A stretch of DNA of 64,000 nucleotides from Duganella dendranthematis (GTDB taxonomy: Bacteria; Pseudomonadota; Gammaproteobacteria; Burkholderiales; Burkholderiaceae_D): positions 3,720,001-3,784,000 of the forward strand of contig NZ_CP051684.1 of assembly GCF_012849375.1 (NCBI RefSeq). The letters run 5' to 3'. The notes under the pieces are model-generated. The model saw only the letters and a list, made by a program, of their open reading frames with translations, was not told the origin of the DNA and made no database searches. Shown in pieces: positions 1-9,196 of the stretch; position 1 is the first letter of the stretch; the number at the start of each line of letters is the position of its first letter. The position numbers and the translations under genes are program-made.

Positions 1-2
1 CC

Positions 3-431
3 GCGCGCCAGCTGGGCGCCGACGCCGAACAGGCGCGCGTCGAAGTGCAGGCGCTGGAACAGGCGCTGCTGCAAACGCTGGACAATGACGACGACAGCGC
101 CACGCTGCCGTCGCTGCACGGCCGGCGCGTGATGTACGTCGGCGGCCGGCCGCAATCGAACCAGTTGCTGGCGCGGCTGGTGGCCGCCGCCGGCGGCGAA
201 TTGCTGACGCACGACGGCGGCATCGAAGACCGCAAAGGCATGCTGGCGTCGCTGCTGCCGCGCGCCGACATGGTGGTGTTCCCGGTCGACTGCATCAGCC
301 ACAACGCCATGCACGTCACCCGCCAGCTGGCCGCGCGCGCCGGCATCCCGTGCCATCCGGTGCGCAATGCCGGCATCGCCAGCTTTGTCGAGCTGATGCA
401 GCGCGAAGTGACGCAACTTCAGCGGGCCTGA
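3..431 (+). CDS. DUF2325 domain protein, C-terminal part
   Basis: The reading frame is open from base 3, so the gene starts left of the window and the GTG at 45 is only an internal codon. The visible 142 residues start with a short charged, probably helical stretch and end in a DUF2325 domain: V-M-Y-V-G-G-R, then a conserved HDGG, R-A-D-M-V-V-F-P-V-D-C-I-S-H and a terminal NAGIASF. The biochemical role of DUF2325 is not established. Full proteins of this kind in betaproteobacteria usually have a long N-terminal coiled-coil part. The family call is firm; the function is unknown. Confidence 0.8.
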   Translation, partial: ARQLGADAEQARVEVQALEQALLQTLDNDDDSATLPSLHGRRVMYVGGRPQSNQLLARLVAAAGGELLTHDGGIEDRKGMLASLLPRADMVVFPVDCISHNAMHVTRQLAARAGIPCHPVRNAGIASFVELMQREVTQLQRA

Positions 432-523
432 GCGCGCTTGCCGCGCTTGCGTGAAGTAGCGAACTTACCCGCCCGTGGCCGGCGTGCATGATGGAACACC
501 TCAGTCATTTACAGGAGGTCACC

Positions 524-760
524 ATGCCACGAGGAGCCAGTCCCAAGCGCGAGCACGAATACCAGAAGCTGGAACGCCAGTTCAAGAAGGAAGGCCGCTA
601 TAAAGGCCGTGAGGAAGAAGTCGCATCGCGCATCGTCAACAAACAACGCGCCGAAAGCGGCGAGACGGAAAAATACCACCACAAGCCGGTGCGCCGTTCG
701 GCCTCGCGCCGCAAGCACCGCGTCGCCCGCCGCAGCCGCAGCAGCACCGCGCGCAAGTAG
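524..760 (+). CDS. Small basic protein (often annotated plasmid stabilisation protein)
   Basis: A 78-residue protein starting at ATG 524, chosen because a strong ribosome site (AGGAGG at 513-518) lies 5 bases upstream; an in-frame ATG at 488 lacks one. It opens with the typical PRGASPKREHEYQKLERQFKKEG segment, contains GREEEVASRIVNKQRAE, and ends in a very basic Arg/Ser tail. Similar small proteins are widespread in proteobacterial chromosomes and are labelled plasmid stabilisation protein by habit rather than proof. The tail suggests nucleic-acid binding, which is inference. It stands alone between the DUF2325 gene and the endoglucanase. Confidence 0.7.
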   Translation: MPRGASPKREHEYQKLERQFKKEGRYKGREEEVASRIVNKQRAESGETEKYHHKPVRRSASRRKHRVARRSRSSTARK

Positions 761-919
761 CCGCCACCCGCGCGCCGGCAGCACCATCCGCCCGCCGGGC
801 TGGCTGCTCCGGCAGCCGCAACCGCATGCTGCTGTCGCTTGACACCGGAATCGATTGCGCTGGCCGCCAAAGTACGCGATGATCCTCTGAAAACGATTTC
901 AAAATAACAGAGGAGACCT

Positions 920-2623
920 ATGCGACAAATCATCACCTTGCTGGCGCTGGCCGGCGCGGGCGTCACCGCCACCGCAGCCGACGGCATCAAACTCAACCAG
1001 CTCGGCTTCCTGCCCGGCGCCGACAAGGTCGCGGTGGTACCCGATGGCGCCGCGCGCGACTTCAGCATCGTGCGCGCCGGCAGCGACACCGTGGTGCAAT
1101 CCGGCACGCTGGGCCAGGCCACTAAGGCCCCCGAGTCCGGCGACACGGTACGGCTGGCGCACTTCGCCAGCCTGAAAACGCCCGGCCGCTACCAGCTGCG
1201 CGTGGCCGGCTTGCCCGATTCGCCGCCATTCGAGATCAGCGCAAGCGCCTATCAAGCCGTCAACGCCGCCGCCCTCAAAGCCTACTACTTCAACCGCGCC
1301 GGCATCGCGCTGGACGCCGCCCACGCCGGCATCTACGCCCGCGCCGCCGGCCATCCGGACACGCAAGTGCTGATCCACGCCTCGGCCGCTTCGCCGGCGC
1401 GTCCTGCCGGCAGCCTCATCTCCAGCCCGAAAGGCTGGTACGACGCCGGCGACTACAACAAATACATCGTCAACTCCGGCATTTCGACCTACACGCTGCT
1501 GGCCGCCTACGAAGACTTCCCGGCCTACTTTCAGGCGCAGCGCCTCAACATCCCGGAAAGCGGCAACGGCGTGCCGGACATCCTCAACGAAGCGCGCTGG
1601 AACCTGGACTGGATGCTGACCATGCAAGACCCGGCCGACGGCGGCGTCTACCACAAGCTGACCAACCTCAAGTTCGACGGCATGGTGATGCCGGCGCAAG
1701 CCACCGCGCCGCGCTACGTGGTGCAGAAAACCACCGCCGCCGCGCTCGATTTCGCCGCCGTCATGGCCACCGCCAGCCGCGTCTACGCACCATACGATGC
1801 GGCGCTGGCCACGCGCATGCGCAGCGCTGCGCAGCAGGCGTGGCGCTGGGCCCAGGTCCATCCGCGCGACTACTACCGCCAGCCGGCCGACGTCGCCACC
1901 GGCGAATACGCCGACAACGACGTCAGCGACGAGCAGGCGTGGGCCGCCGCCGAGCTGTACATCACCACCGGCGACAATGCCTACTACCAGGCGCTGCACG
2001 CGCCCGAGCAGGCCATGACCGTGTCCGCGTGGAGCGACGTGCGCGGCCTGGCCTGGCTGTCGCTGGCGCGCCACCGCACGACGCTGGGTGCCGCCGCCGA
2101 CCAGGCGCTGATCGCCAGCCGCGTCGACGGCCTGGCGCAGCAGCTGGCCGCCGCCTGGCAGCAATCGCCATACGGCATCACGCTGCAAAAAAAGGATTAT
2201 GTGTGGGGCAGTAACGCCGTGGTGCTGAACCAGGCCATGGTGCTGCTGCACGCCTACCGCGTGAACGGCAAGCGCGCCTACCTGGACGCTGCCCAGTCCG
2301 GGCTGGATTATGTGTTGGGCCGGAATGCTGTCGAGCTGTCCTTCGTCACCGGCTACGGCACGCGTTCGGCGCTGCATCCGCACCACCGGCCGTCGGTGGC
2401 CGACGGCATCGCCGCGCCGGTGCCGGGCTGGCTGGTGGGCGGTCCGCAGCCGGGCCAGCAGGACCAGCAGGGCTGTCCGCAGCCGTATCCGTCGGCACTG
2501 CCGGCGCGTTCATACCTGGACCACGCCTGCTCCTACGCCAGCAACGAAATCGCCATCAACTGGAATGCGCCGCTGGTGTATGTGTCGGCCGGCCTGCAGG
2601 CGCTGACGCCGGCCGCTCCGTAA
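920..2623 (+). CDS. Glycoside hydrolase family 9 endoglucanase, secreted
   Basis: A 567-residue inverting beta-1,4-glucanase acting on cellulose-like glucans outside the cytoplasm. Residues 1-20 form a signal peptide (MRQIITLLALAGAGVTATA). Residues about 21-105 are the N-terminal Ig-like (CelD_N) domain and about 110-560 the (alpha/alpha)6 catalytic barrel. The GH9 catalytic features are visible: YDAGDY at 174-179 with the base aspartates D175/D178, HPHHR at 486-490, and the proton donor E543 in ASNEIAINWN. A ribosome site (GAGGAG, 910-915) precedes the ATG. It appears monocistronic. Length and motifs are complete, so it should be active. Confidence 0.92.
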   Translation: MRQIITLLALAGAGVTATAADGIKLNQLGFLPGADKVAVVPDGAARDFSIVRAGSDTVVQSGTLGQATKAPESGDTVRLAHFASLKTPGRYQLRVAGLPDSPPFEISASAYQAVNAAALKAYYFNRAGIALDAAHAGIYARAAGHPDTQVLIHASAASPARPAGSLISSPKGWYDAGDYNKYIVNSGISTYTLLAAYEDFPAYFQAQRLNIPESGNGVPDILNEARWNLDWMLTMQDPADGGVYHKLTNLKFDGMVMPAQATAPRYVVQKTTAAALDFAAVMATASRVYAPYDAALATRMRSAAQQAWRWAQVHPRDYYRQPADVATGEYADNDVSDEQAWAAAELYITTGDNAYYQALHAPEQAMTVSAWSDVRGLAWLSLARHRTTLGAAADQALIASRVDGLAQQLAAAWQQSPYGITLQKKDYVWGSNAVVLNQAMVLLHAYRVNGKRAYLDAAQSGLDYVLGRNAVELSFVTGYGTRSALHPHHRPSVADGIAAPVPGWLVGGPQPGQQDQQGCPQPYPSALPARSYLDHACSYASNEIAINWNAPLVYVSAGLQALTPAAP

Positions 2624-2732
2624 TCTCCGCGCCAGCGACCGGGTTCCTGTTGGCGGAGTTCTAATGACTTTTTGGCAAAATTCAGTATGATGGAGGCTGC
2701 ATCGGCATTCGAACCCGGGAAAAGGACAGCGC

Positions 2733-4277
2733 ATGGATTGGACTTCTGGCTACGTTTCGGACATTGAATACACCTCGGGCTTTTACCGCGAACAAAGCCC
2801 CGCCTGGCTCAACTTCGTGTGCCTGCTGAACGGCATTGAGCCGGTCGATTTGCAGCAGCCCTTCACCTATTTTGAACTGGGCTTCGGCCGCGGCCTGACC
2901 GCCCAGCTGGTGGCCGCCAGCCATCCCAACGGCCAGTTCTACGCGGCCGACTTCAACCCGGCCCACGTGGCCGGCGCCAGCGCGCTGGCAAAACAGGCGC
3001 AGCTGTCCAACCTGACGCTGCTGGAAAACAGCTTCGAAGAACTGGCCCACGGCCAGGCCAAGGCCGCGCTGCCGCAGTTCGACTTCATCACGCTGCACGG
3101 CATCTACAGCTGGGTGACAGCGGAGAACCGCCGGCACATCGTCGACTTCATCGGCCGCTACCTGAAGCCGGGCGGCGTGGTCTACCTGAGCTACAACGCC
3201 ATGCCGGGCTGGGCGCCGGCCTTGCCCTTGCAGCGGCTGCTGGTGGAATATGCCGACGCCTTCCCCAACCGCAGCGATGTGCAGATCAAGGGCGCGACCG
3301 AATTTGTCGGCCAGCTGGAGGCCGTCAAAGCCGGCTACCTGAGCGCCAATCCCGGACTCAAAGTCCGGCTGGACAGCCTGAAAACCGCCAGCCCGCACTA
3401 TCTGGTGCACGAGTATCTGCACAAGCACTGGCAGCCGCTGTTTCATGCCGACGTCGCGCGCGACCTGGCGGACGCCAAGATGACGTTTGCCGGCCCGGCC
3501 GACCTGGCCTACGCCTATCCGATGGTGTTCCTTAACGACGAGCAGCGGCAGCTGATCGAGCGCCTGCCCCATCCGGAAATGCGCGAAACGCTGAAGGACT
3601 ACCTGCTCAACACCAGCTTCCGCAAGGACGTCTTCGTGCGCGGCGCCCAGCACATCGGCGCGCGCCGCCAGAGCGAACTGCTGGCGCAAGTTGGCCTGGC
3701 GCTGACCGTGCCGCGCCCCGCCGCATCGGCCAAGATGAAATTGACGCTCGGCGAAGTGAATGGCCACGAGGCGCTATACAACGTCGTATTCGACACGCTG
3801 GCGCAACGCCCGCATACGCTGGCCGAACTCCAGCAATTGCCGGCGCTGGCGGGACAGAATATCCACGCGCTGGCGCAGGTGGCGGCCTTGCTATCGGCCT
3901 CCAACCAGGCGGTGTTTTACTTCCCTGTGCCGGACAGCGCCGATCACACCGCCGCCGCGCGCCTGAACGCCGCGCTGGCGGCGCAGACCCGATATGGCGA
4001 CGAACACCAGGCGTTATGCGCGCCCTTGCTCAGCAATGGCATCGCGGCCAACTTCCTGGAACGGTTGTTCCTGGCGGCGATTCATCAGCAGGCCGAATTG
4101 ACGCCGGAAAGCCTGGCGGGGGTGGCCTGGCAGATCATGGCGCCGAGCGGACGGCGCTTGCAAAAAGATGGCGTCACGCTGCAATCGGAGCAGGAAAATC
4201 TGGCGCTTCTGGAGATCCACGCCAAAGGCTTCCTCACGATCGGCCTGCCGCTGTGGCGCACGCTGCAAGTGCTGTGA
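2733..4277 (+). CDS. SAM-dependent methyltransferase with methyltransferase regulatory domain
   Basis: A 514-residue cytosolic protein. Residues about 45-150 form a class I SAM-binding fold: motif I reads YFELGFGRGLT, followed by an acidic YAADFN loop and LKPGG before the fourth strand. The middle (about 220-300) matches the methyltransferase regulatory domain (PF10119), and the C-terminal part is the helical region usual for this family. The substrate is not known; in other bacteria such proteins sit near surface polysaccharide or secretion genes. The ATG has a weak GGAAAAGGA site upstream. No operon partner is evident, since the next gene converges on it. Confidence 0.8.
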   Translation: MDWTSGYVSDIEYTSGFYREQSPAWLNFVCLLNGIEPVDLQQPFTYFELGFGRGLTAQLVAASHPNGQFYAADFNPAHVAGASALAKQAQLSNLTLLENSFEELAHGQAKAALPQFDFITLHGIYSWVTAENRRHIVDFIGRYLKPGGVVYLSYNAMPGWAPALPLQRLLVEYADAFPNRSDVQIKGATEFVGQLEAVKAGYLSANPGLKVRLDSLKTASPHYLVHEYLHKHWQPLFHADVARDLADAKMTFAGPADLAYAYPMVFLNDEQRQLIERLPHPEMRETLKDYLLNTSFRKDVFVRGAQHIGARRQSELLAQVGLALTVPRPAASAKMKLTLGEVNGHEALYNVVFDTLAQRPHTLAELQQLPALAGQNIHALAQVAALLSASNQAVFYFPVPDSADHTAAARLNAALAAQTRYGDEHQALCAPLLSNGIAANFLERLFLAAIHQQAELTPESLAGVAWQIMAPSGRRLQKDGVTLQSEQENLALLEIHAKGFLTIGLPLWRTLQVL

Positions 4278-4375
4278 AGCGAGGTCGCGTTGGCCTGTGC
4301 CTGATCTTCATATCGGCCCGCGCCTCCGGCAACCAGGGCCTCCTCGACTGGATCGCCGCGTTGCCGGACTTCTCG

Positions 4376-5167
4376 CTATTCCGCTGACGGCCGCGCGCCG
4401 CGCGTCCACGCGAAGGCATAAAGCGCCAGGGTCAGTGTCACCATGCCGACGCCCAGTAGTTCCAGCCCGTCCTCGGCCACTTGGCAGCGGACGCAGACCT
4501 TCGACATCAACAACTGCAAGCCGCTGACGGTGCACAGCACGATAATCGGCCAGCCGATGCGGTGGCGGAATTGCTGTATCGCCTGCTGGCCGGCGGTGAC
4601 CGAGATGCGCGCGGTGGCGTAACCATCCAGCGCATCGGTGAACGCCATCCCCAGCACAAACGCGCCGGCCACCTGCAATGCGCTCCAGCTGCCGCCACCC
4701 AACTGGGTGGCGGCGTAACCCCAGGCCAGCGACTGCAGGATACTCTCCACGCCTAGCGCAAACAGCATGCCGATGCCGAACGCGGTCAACGGCCGCACCG
4801 CCGTCAATGGCGCCAGCAACCGCGCGCCGATGGAATTGACGCTGCGCGCCTGCATGGGCCGCAGCAAGGTGCGCGCATTCAGCGCCGCCAGCGCCAATAA
4901 TAAAATCCCCGGCAGCCATTCCAGCCAGTCCATCGCATGCAGAAAACTGGAATCCGGCTGTAGCCAGACTGATGCCAGATCGGCCAGCGCCACGATCAGC
5001 AGCACGGTCAGGCCGTGGCCCAGCGCGAACAGACCGCCCATCCACGGCGCGCTGGCCGGCTGCGCGCGCATGGTCAAACCGTCGATGGCGGCCAGGTGAT
5101 CGGGCGCCAGGCCATGGCGCAAACCAAGCAGCAAGGCCAGTTCGATTGTCGGAAGTGCTTCGTTCAT
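4376..5167 (-). CDS. NiCoT/HoxN-like nickel-cobalt permease
   Basis: A 263-residue inner-membrane protein with about seven hydrophobic segments. The signature H-x4-D-H of the NiCoT/HoxN family is present in the first helix (H18, D23, H24 in RHGLAPDH), which points to uptake of Ni2+ or Co2+. The ATG at 5167 is preferred because AAGGA (5178-5174) lies 6 bases upstream; a TTG two codons earlier would overlap that spacing. It is transcribed away from the cobalamin riboswitch and TonB receptor gene, which suggests Co2+ for cobalamin rather than Ni2+; that is inference from context. Confidence 0.78.
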   Translation of the reverse strand: MNEALPTIELALLLGLRHGLAPDHLAAIDGLTMRAQPASAPWMGGLFALGHGLTVLLIVALADLASVWLQPDSSFLHAMDWLEWLPGILLLALAALNARTLLRPMQARSVNSIGARLLAPLTAVRPLTAFGIGMLFALGVESILQSLAWGYAATQLGGGSWSALQVAGAFVLGMAFTDALDGYATARISVTAGQQAIQQFRHRIGWPIIVLCTVSGLQLLMSKVCVRCQVAEDGLELLGVGMVTLTLALYAFAWTRGARPSAE

Positions 5168-5276
5168 ATACAATCCTTAATGCAAGTTAGTTGCGTTAAT
5201 TATAGAGCTGATCCGGTCCTGGCGCTTGGATGCCATGACAACGGCAAGGGCATTCGGGTAGAATTCGGCTTCATAC

Positions 5277-5478
5277 GTGAATGGTGCCCTGCATGCTTGT
5301 CAGCTGCGGGGTGAAACGGGAAGCCGGTGACGCGCACGATTTGCATCGTGCGCCAGTCCGGCGCAGCCCCCGCTGCTGTAAGCCTGACGACGTTGACCGA
5401 ACGCCACTGCGCATCGCGCGGGAAGGCAAGGACAGCGAAGGATGAAGGCCAGCCAGAAGACCGGCCAGTCACGATTAA
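5277..5478 (+). promoter_or_regulatory. Cobalamin (B12) riboswitch
   Basis: The segment has the conserved elements of an adenosylcobalamin aptamer in order: GGTGCCC near 5283, GTGAAACGGGAAGCCGGTG at 5311-5329, the B12-box region GCGCAGCCCCCGCTGCTGTAA at about 5361-5381, and the closing AGCCAGAAGACCGGCC at 5451-5466. It lies about 150 bases upstream of the TonB receptor start on the same strand, so high intracellular B12 should switch off receptor and PepSY expression. The expression platform (5480-5628) was not folded. Confidence 0.93.
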
Positions 5479-5628
5479 TGCGCCAGGCCCGGGGTGTGGC
5501 TTTGCCTGTTAGATGTTCGTCGCTCTCCGTATGCATCACTGCCATCGCACGCTTTGCCGCGTGTGTGTTGGTGCGCGCCTGCGTCTGCGCGACGGATTCC
5601 GCCAACCATTCATCATAGAGATGTTGTC

Positions 5629-7725
5629 ATGACCGATTCCAGGCACTCCGCCAGTACGACCACCATTGCCGTTATTGTTTCCCTGCTGTGCGCCGCCGGC
5701 GCCTTTGCCCAACAGGCCGACGAGATGCAGACCGTCACCGTGCAGGGCACGTCCACCAGTCCCGCACTGGGACTGGCGCGCCAGAGCGGCACCGCCAGCC
5801 GCCTCAATCTGACGGCGCAGGAACTGCCGGCGAGCGTCGACATCCTCAGCGCCGACACCATGCAGGCGCGTGGCGACCTGCTGGTGAAGGATGCGGTCAC
5901 CCGCAGCACCGGCCTGACCGACATCAGCTCACCCGGCAATGGCGTGGCCTATTCGGCGCGCGGCTTCACTGGCAACGGCTCAATCGCCTTGCTGGAAAAC
6001 GGCCAGCGCCCGCAAGTCGGTTCCGGCACCGCCACGTATCCGGCCGACCCATGGGGTTATGACCACATCGAAGTGCTGCGCGGTCCGGGATCGGTGGTGT
6101 ACGGCAGCGGCACCACCGGCGCCACCATCAACGCGGTGCGCAAGGCGCCTAGCCGTACCAGTTCATTTGAAGCGATGGCCGGCATCGGCGGCGGCGAAGC
6201 GGTACGCGCCGGCGTCGGCGGCACCGGCGCGCTGGGCGAACATGGCGCCTTCCGCATCGACGCGTATGCGGACCACAGCGACGGCTTTATCGACCGTGGC
6301 GACTCGCGTCACGGCAAGCTGCTGACCAGCGTGCATTACGCGCTGACGCCCGATCTCGACCTGGATATGCAGCTCGACCATCTGGAGCAAAAGCCGCAGC
6401 GCTACTTCGGCACGCCGCTGGTGAATGGTGGCTTGTCGCGCGCGCTGCGCGACCAGAACTACGATGTCAGCGACGCCGATATCCACTTCGTTGACGACAA
6501 GGCGCAGGCGCGCCTGACCTGGCGCTATTCGCCGGCGCTCACCATCAGCAACGAGCTGGCCTACATGAAGGCGCGCCGCAACTGGCGCAATGCCGAGTAC
6601 TATCACTACGACGCCAGCGCCAATGTGGTCGAGCGCAGCGACTATATCGCCATCCATCACGATCAGGAACAGACCGGCAACCGCCTGGAAGCGCGCTGGA
6701 ACAACGGCGCCAATCGCGTGGCGGCCGGCTGGGAAGCGGCCGTGATCAACTTCCTGCATACGAATAACTCGCCGTACGGCGGCTCGTCCACCGTGGCGCC
6801 GACCGGCTTCGATCCCGGCGTATTCGATAGCCCGGACCCGCTGCTGCCGAACTTCTCGACCCACACCGTCACCACCGCCTTCTATGTGGAAGACGCCTAC
6901 AGCATCAACGATAGCCTGCTGTTGCTGGCCGGCCTGCGCCATGACCGTTACAAGGTTGATCGCGTCAGCCTGCTGGGCGCGGCCGGCTTCAGCTCGACGC
7001 TGCAAGCGAACGCCGCGCGCCTCGGCCTGACGTGGAAGCTGGCGGCTGACACCTCGCTGTACGGCCAGGTGAGCACCGGCAGCGATCCGGTCACCAGTTT
7101 GCTGTCGCTCAATCTGGCCAATAGCCGCTACAAGCTGACATCCGCGCGCCAGGTGGAGGCGGGCGTCAAGCAATCGCTGGCCGGCGGCAAGGCCGAATGG
7201 ACGGCGGCGCTGTACCACATCAGCAAGGACGACATCATCACGCGCGATCCGACCAACCCGGCGCTGTCGGTGCAGGGTGGTTCGCAGACTTCGCGCGGCG
7301 CGGAAGTCACGGCCAGCGTCGCGCTGGCGCAGGCCTGGCGTCTGGAAGCAAATGCTGCTTACACTGATGCGCAGTTTGACCAGCTGCTTGAAGGCGGCAA
7401 CCAGTCGCGCGCCGGCAATCGACCGTCCGACGTGCCGAAGGTGTCGGCCAACTTGTGGCTTAACTACCGCTATCGCGGTTGGCGCGCATCGGCCGGCGTG
7501 CGCTATGTCGGCGAACGTTTCATCGACAACGCCAACAGCCAGACAATACCTGCCTACACGACGTTCGATGGGTCGCTGGGCTGGAACTACAGCCGCAATG
7601 TGCTGGTGCAGCTTAACCTGCGCAACCTGACCGACAAGCTGTATGCCAGCACCTCGTACAGCGACAGCCAGTATCTGCTGGGCGATCGCCGCCATGCCGA
7701 GTTGACCGTGCAGTGGCGCTACTGA
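5629..7725 (+). CDS. TonB-dependent outer-membrane receptor, cobalamin-regulated
   Basis: A 698-residue outer-membrane transporter. The ATG at 5629 is chosen because the frame upstream (from 5494) runs through the riboswitch leader. Residues 1-28 are a signal peptide ending AGAFAQQ, followed by a TonB-box-like MQTVTVQG. The plug domain contains GFTGNG, EVLRGPGSVVYGSG and VNAVRK-type motifs (IEVLRGP is typical of siderophore receptors), and the barrel ends in aromatic WRY. By sequence style it resembles siderophore receptors more than BtuB, yet the riboswitch argues for cobalamin or a corrinoid as substrate. Its stop overlaps the region of the next gene's start, so both form one operon. Confidence 0.88.
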   Translation: MTDSRHSASTTTIAVIVSLLCAAGAFAQQADEMQTVTVQGTSTSPALGLARQSGTASRLNLTAQELPASVDILSADTMQARGDLLVKDAVTRSTGLTDISSPGNGVAYSARGFTGNGSIALLENGQRPQVGSGTATYPADPWGYDHIEVLRGPGSVVYGSGTTGATINAVRKAPSRTSSFEAMAGIGGGEAVRAGVGGTGALGEHGAFRIDAYADHSDGFIDRGDSRHGKLLTSVHYALTPDLDLDMQLDHLEQKPQRYFGTPLVNGGLSRALRDQNYDVSDADIHFVDDKAQARLTWRYSPALTISNELAYMKARRNWRNAEYYHYDASANVVERSDYIAIHHDQEQTGNRLEARWNNGANRVAAGWEAAVINFLHTNNSPYGGSSTVAPTGFDPGVFDSPDPLLPNFSTHTVTTAFYVEDAYSINDSLLLLAGLRHDRYKVDRVSLLGAAGFSSTLQANAARLGLTWKLAADTSLYGQVSTGSDPVTSLLSLNLANSRYKLTSARQVEAGVKQSLAGGKAEWTAALYHISKDDIITRDPTNPALSVQGGSQTSRGAEVTASVALAQAWRLEANAAYTDAQFDQLLEGGNQSRAGNRPSDVPKVSANLWLNYRYRGWRASAGVRYVGERFIDNANSQTIPAYTTFDGSLGWNYSRNVLVQLNLRNLTDKLYASTSYSDSQYLLGDRRHAELTVQWRY

Positions 7726-7727
7726 TC

Positions 7728-9194
7728 ATGGGCTCCTGGAAGCGTCAGCTGCACCTGTGGCACCGCTGGCTGGGCATCGTGCTTGGCTTGCTGGTGCTGC
7801 TATGGTTCGGTTCCGGCATCGTCATGATGTATGTGCCGTATCCGTCGCTGACGGAGCAGGAACGCATGGCGTGGCTGCCGACTATCGATGCGCGCCAGGT
7901 GCGGTTGAACGCGTGGGATGCGTGGCACGCCGCCGCGCATCCCAATCGCGCCGATGCCGCCGCGCCGGAGGCGTTGCCGGCCGAAGTGCGCATGACCACC
8001 GTCGCCGGCCGTCCGGCCTACCACTTCAAGGCCGACGGCCATTGGCTATCCGTCTGGGCCGATACCGGCCAGCCGGTGCAGGTCACGCCGGCACTGGCGA
8101 TGGCCAGCGCGCGCAACGCCGCACCCGGCGCGCAAGCACTGTCGGCGGAGCTGATCGACATCGACCAATGGAGTTTCGGCAGCCTGCAACATCACCGCCC
8201 GCTGTACCGCGTCCAAGCAGACGACGCGGCGGGCAGCCTGCTGTACATCTCCAGCCGCACCGGTGAACTGGTGCGCGACACCACGCGCAGCGAACGCGCC
8301 TGGAACTGGGCCGGATCGGTGATCCACTGGATCTACTTCACGCCCTTGCGCACGCACGGCCAGCCCTGGCGACAGGTGGTGATGTGGACTTCGGGCGCGG
8401 CGCTGTTGCTGGTGATGCTCGGCATGGCGCTGGGCATTCAGCGCCTGCGCCTGCGCCGCCGTTACGCCGGCGGCCGGCGCTCGCCATATCGCGGCTGGCA
8501 AGCATGGCACCACTGGCTGGGCCTGAGCGTAGGCGCGTTGATGATGACATGGCTGTTCAGCGGCTGGCTGTCGGTCACACCGTTCGACTGGCTGTCATCG
8601 CCGGGCATCACGGCGCAGGACCGGCTCGCATTCGCCGGCGGCCCGCTGACCCGCGACGACCTGTCAATCTCAATAGCCTACACGGTGCGGAAGCATCCCG
8701 GCGCAATGGAACTGACATGGCTGCGTGTTGATGGCCAGCTTTATCTGAGCACGCTGGGGCGCACGCAGCGGCGCCTGCTGGACGCACATACCGGCGCGCC
8801 AGCAGGCCCGATCCCACAAGCGCGCCTGCTGCACGCCATCCAGGCCATGCGTCCCGGCGCGCAACTGCAATCCGTGGAAACGCTGACCAGCGAAGACAGC
8901 TACCACTACAGCCACCACAACACCGCTGTGCTGCCGGTATTACGCGGGCGCTTCGCGCTGGCCGACGACACCACGTTCTACATCGACCCCGCCCAAGGCC
9001 AACTGGTTGGCTATTCCGACCGCAACAGCCAATGGAACCGCTGGCTGTTCAACGGCCTGCATCAACTGGACTTCGCCGCCGTCTTGCGCGCGCGGCCGCT
9101 ATGGGACGTGCTGGTCATCATACTGTGCCTGCTCGGCGGGACGGCAACGCTGGCCGGCATGGTGCTGGGCTGGCGGCGCTTGCGCAGGCGCTAG
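7728..9194 (+). CDS. PepSY-associated transmembrane protein
   Basis: A 488-residue inner-membrane protein starting 2 bases after the receptor stop; a GTG at 7713 is an alternative start that overlaps the receptor. An N-terminal helix (HRWLGIVLGLLVLLWFGSG), a periplasmic PepSY-like stretch (about 45-200), central helices near 210-235 and 265-295, a second periplasmic region and a C-terminal helix pair fit the PepSY_TM family. Related proteins beside siderophore receptors act as periplasmic or membrane reductases that release metal from the ligand. A role in handling the ligand of the cobalamin-controlled receptor is inference from the shared operon. Confidence 0.8.
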   Translation: MGSWKRQLHLWHRWLGIVLGLLVLLWFGSGIVMMYVPYPSLTEQERMAWLPTIDARQVRLNAWDAWHAAAHPNRADAAAPEALPAEVRMTTVAGRPAYHFKADGHWLSVWADTGQPVQVTPALAMASARNAAPGAQALSAELIDIDQWSFGSLQHHRPLYRVQADDAAGSLLYISSRTGELVRDTTRSERAWNWAGSVIHWIYFTPLRTHGQPWRQVVMWTSGAALLLVMLGMALGIQRLRLRRRYAGGRRSPYRGWQAWHHWLGLSVGALMMTWLFSGWLSVTPFDWLSSPGITAQDRLAFAGGPLTRDDLSISIAYTVRKHPGAMELTWLRVDGQLYLSTLGRTQRRLLDAHTGAPAGPIPQARLLHAIQAMRPGAQLQSVETLTSEDSYHYSHHNTAVLPVLRGRFALADDTTFYIDPAQGQLVGYSDRNSQWNRWLFNGLHQLDFAAVLRARPLWDVLVIILCLLGGTATLAGMVLGWRRLRRR

Positions 9195-9196
9195 GG

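Noticed and set aside
45..431. GTG at 45 as gene start
   Set aside because: The frame is open to base 3 and the protein is clearly a C-terminal part; the gene begins before the window.
899..2386. Long minus-strand frame opposite the GH9 gene
   Set aside because: Low-complexity Arg/Gly/Val-rich shadow of a GC-rich gene with complete catalytic motifs on the + strand.
5494..5628. N-terminal extension of the TonB receptor
   Set aside because: Runs into the riboswitch leader; signal peptide begins right at ATG 5629.
6163..7695. 510-aa minus-strand frame opposite the TonB receptor
   Set aside because: Shadow frame typical of high GC; composition is not protein-like and the receptor is unambiguous.
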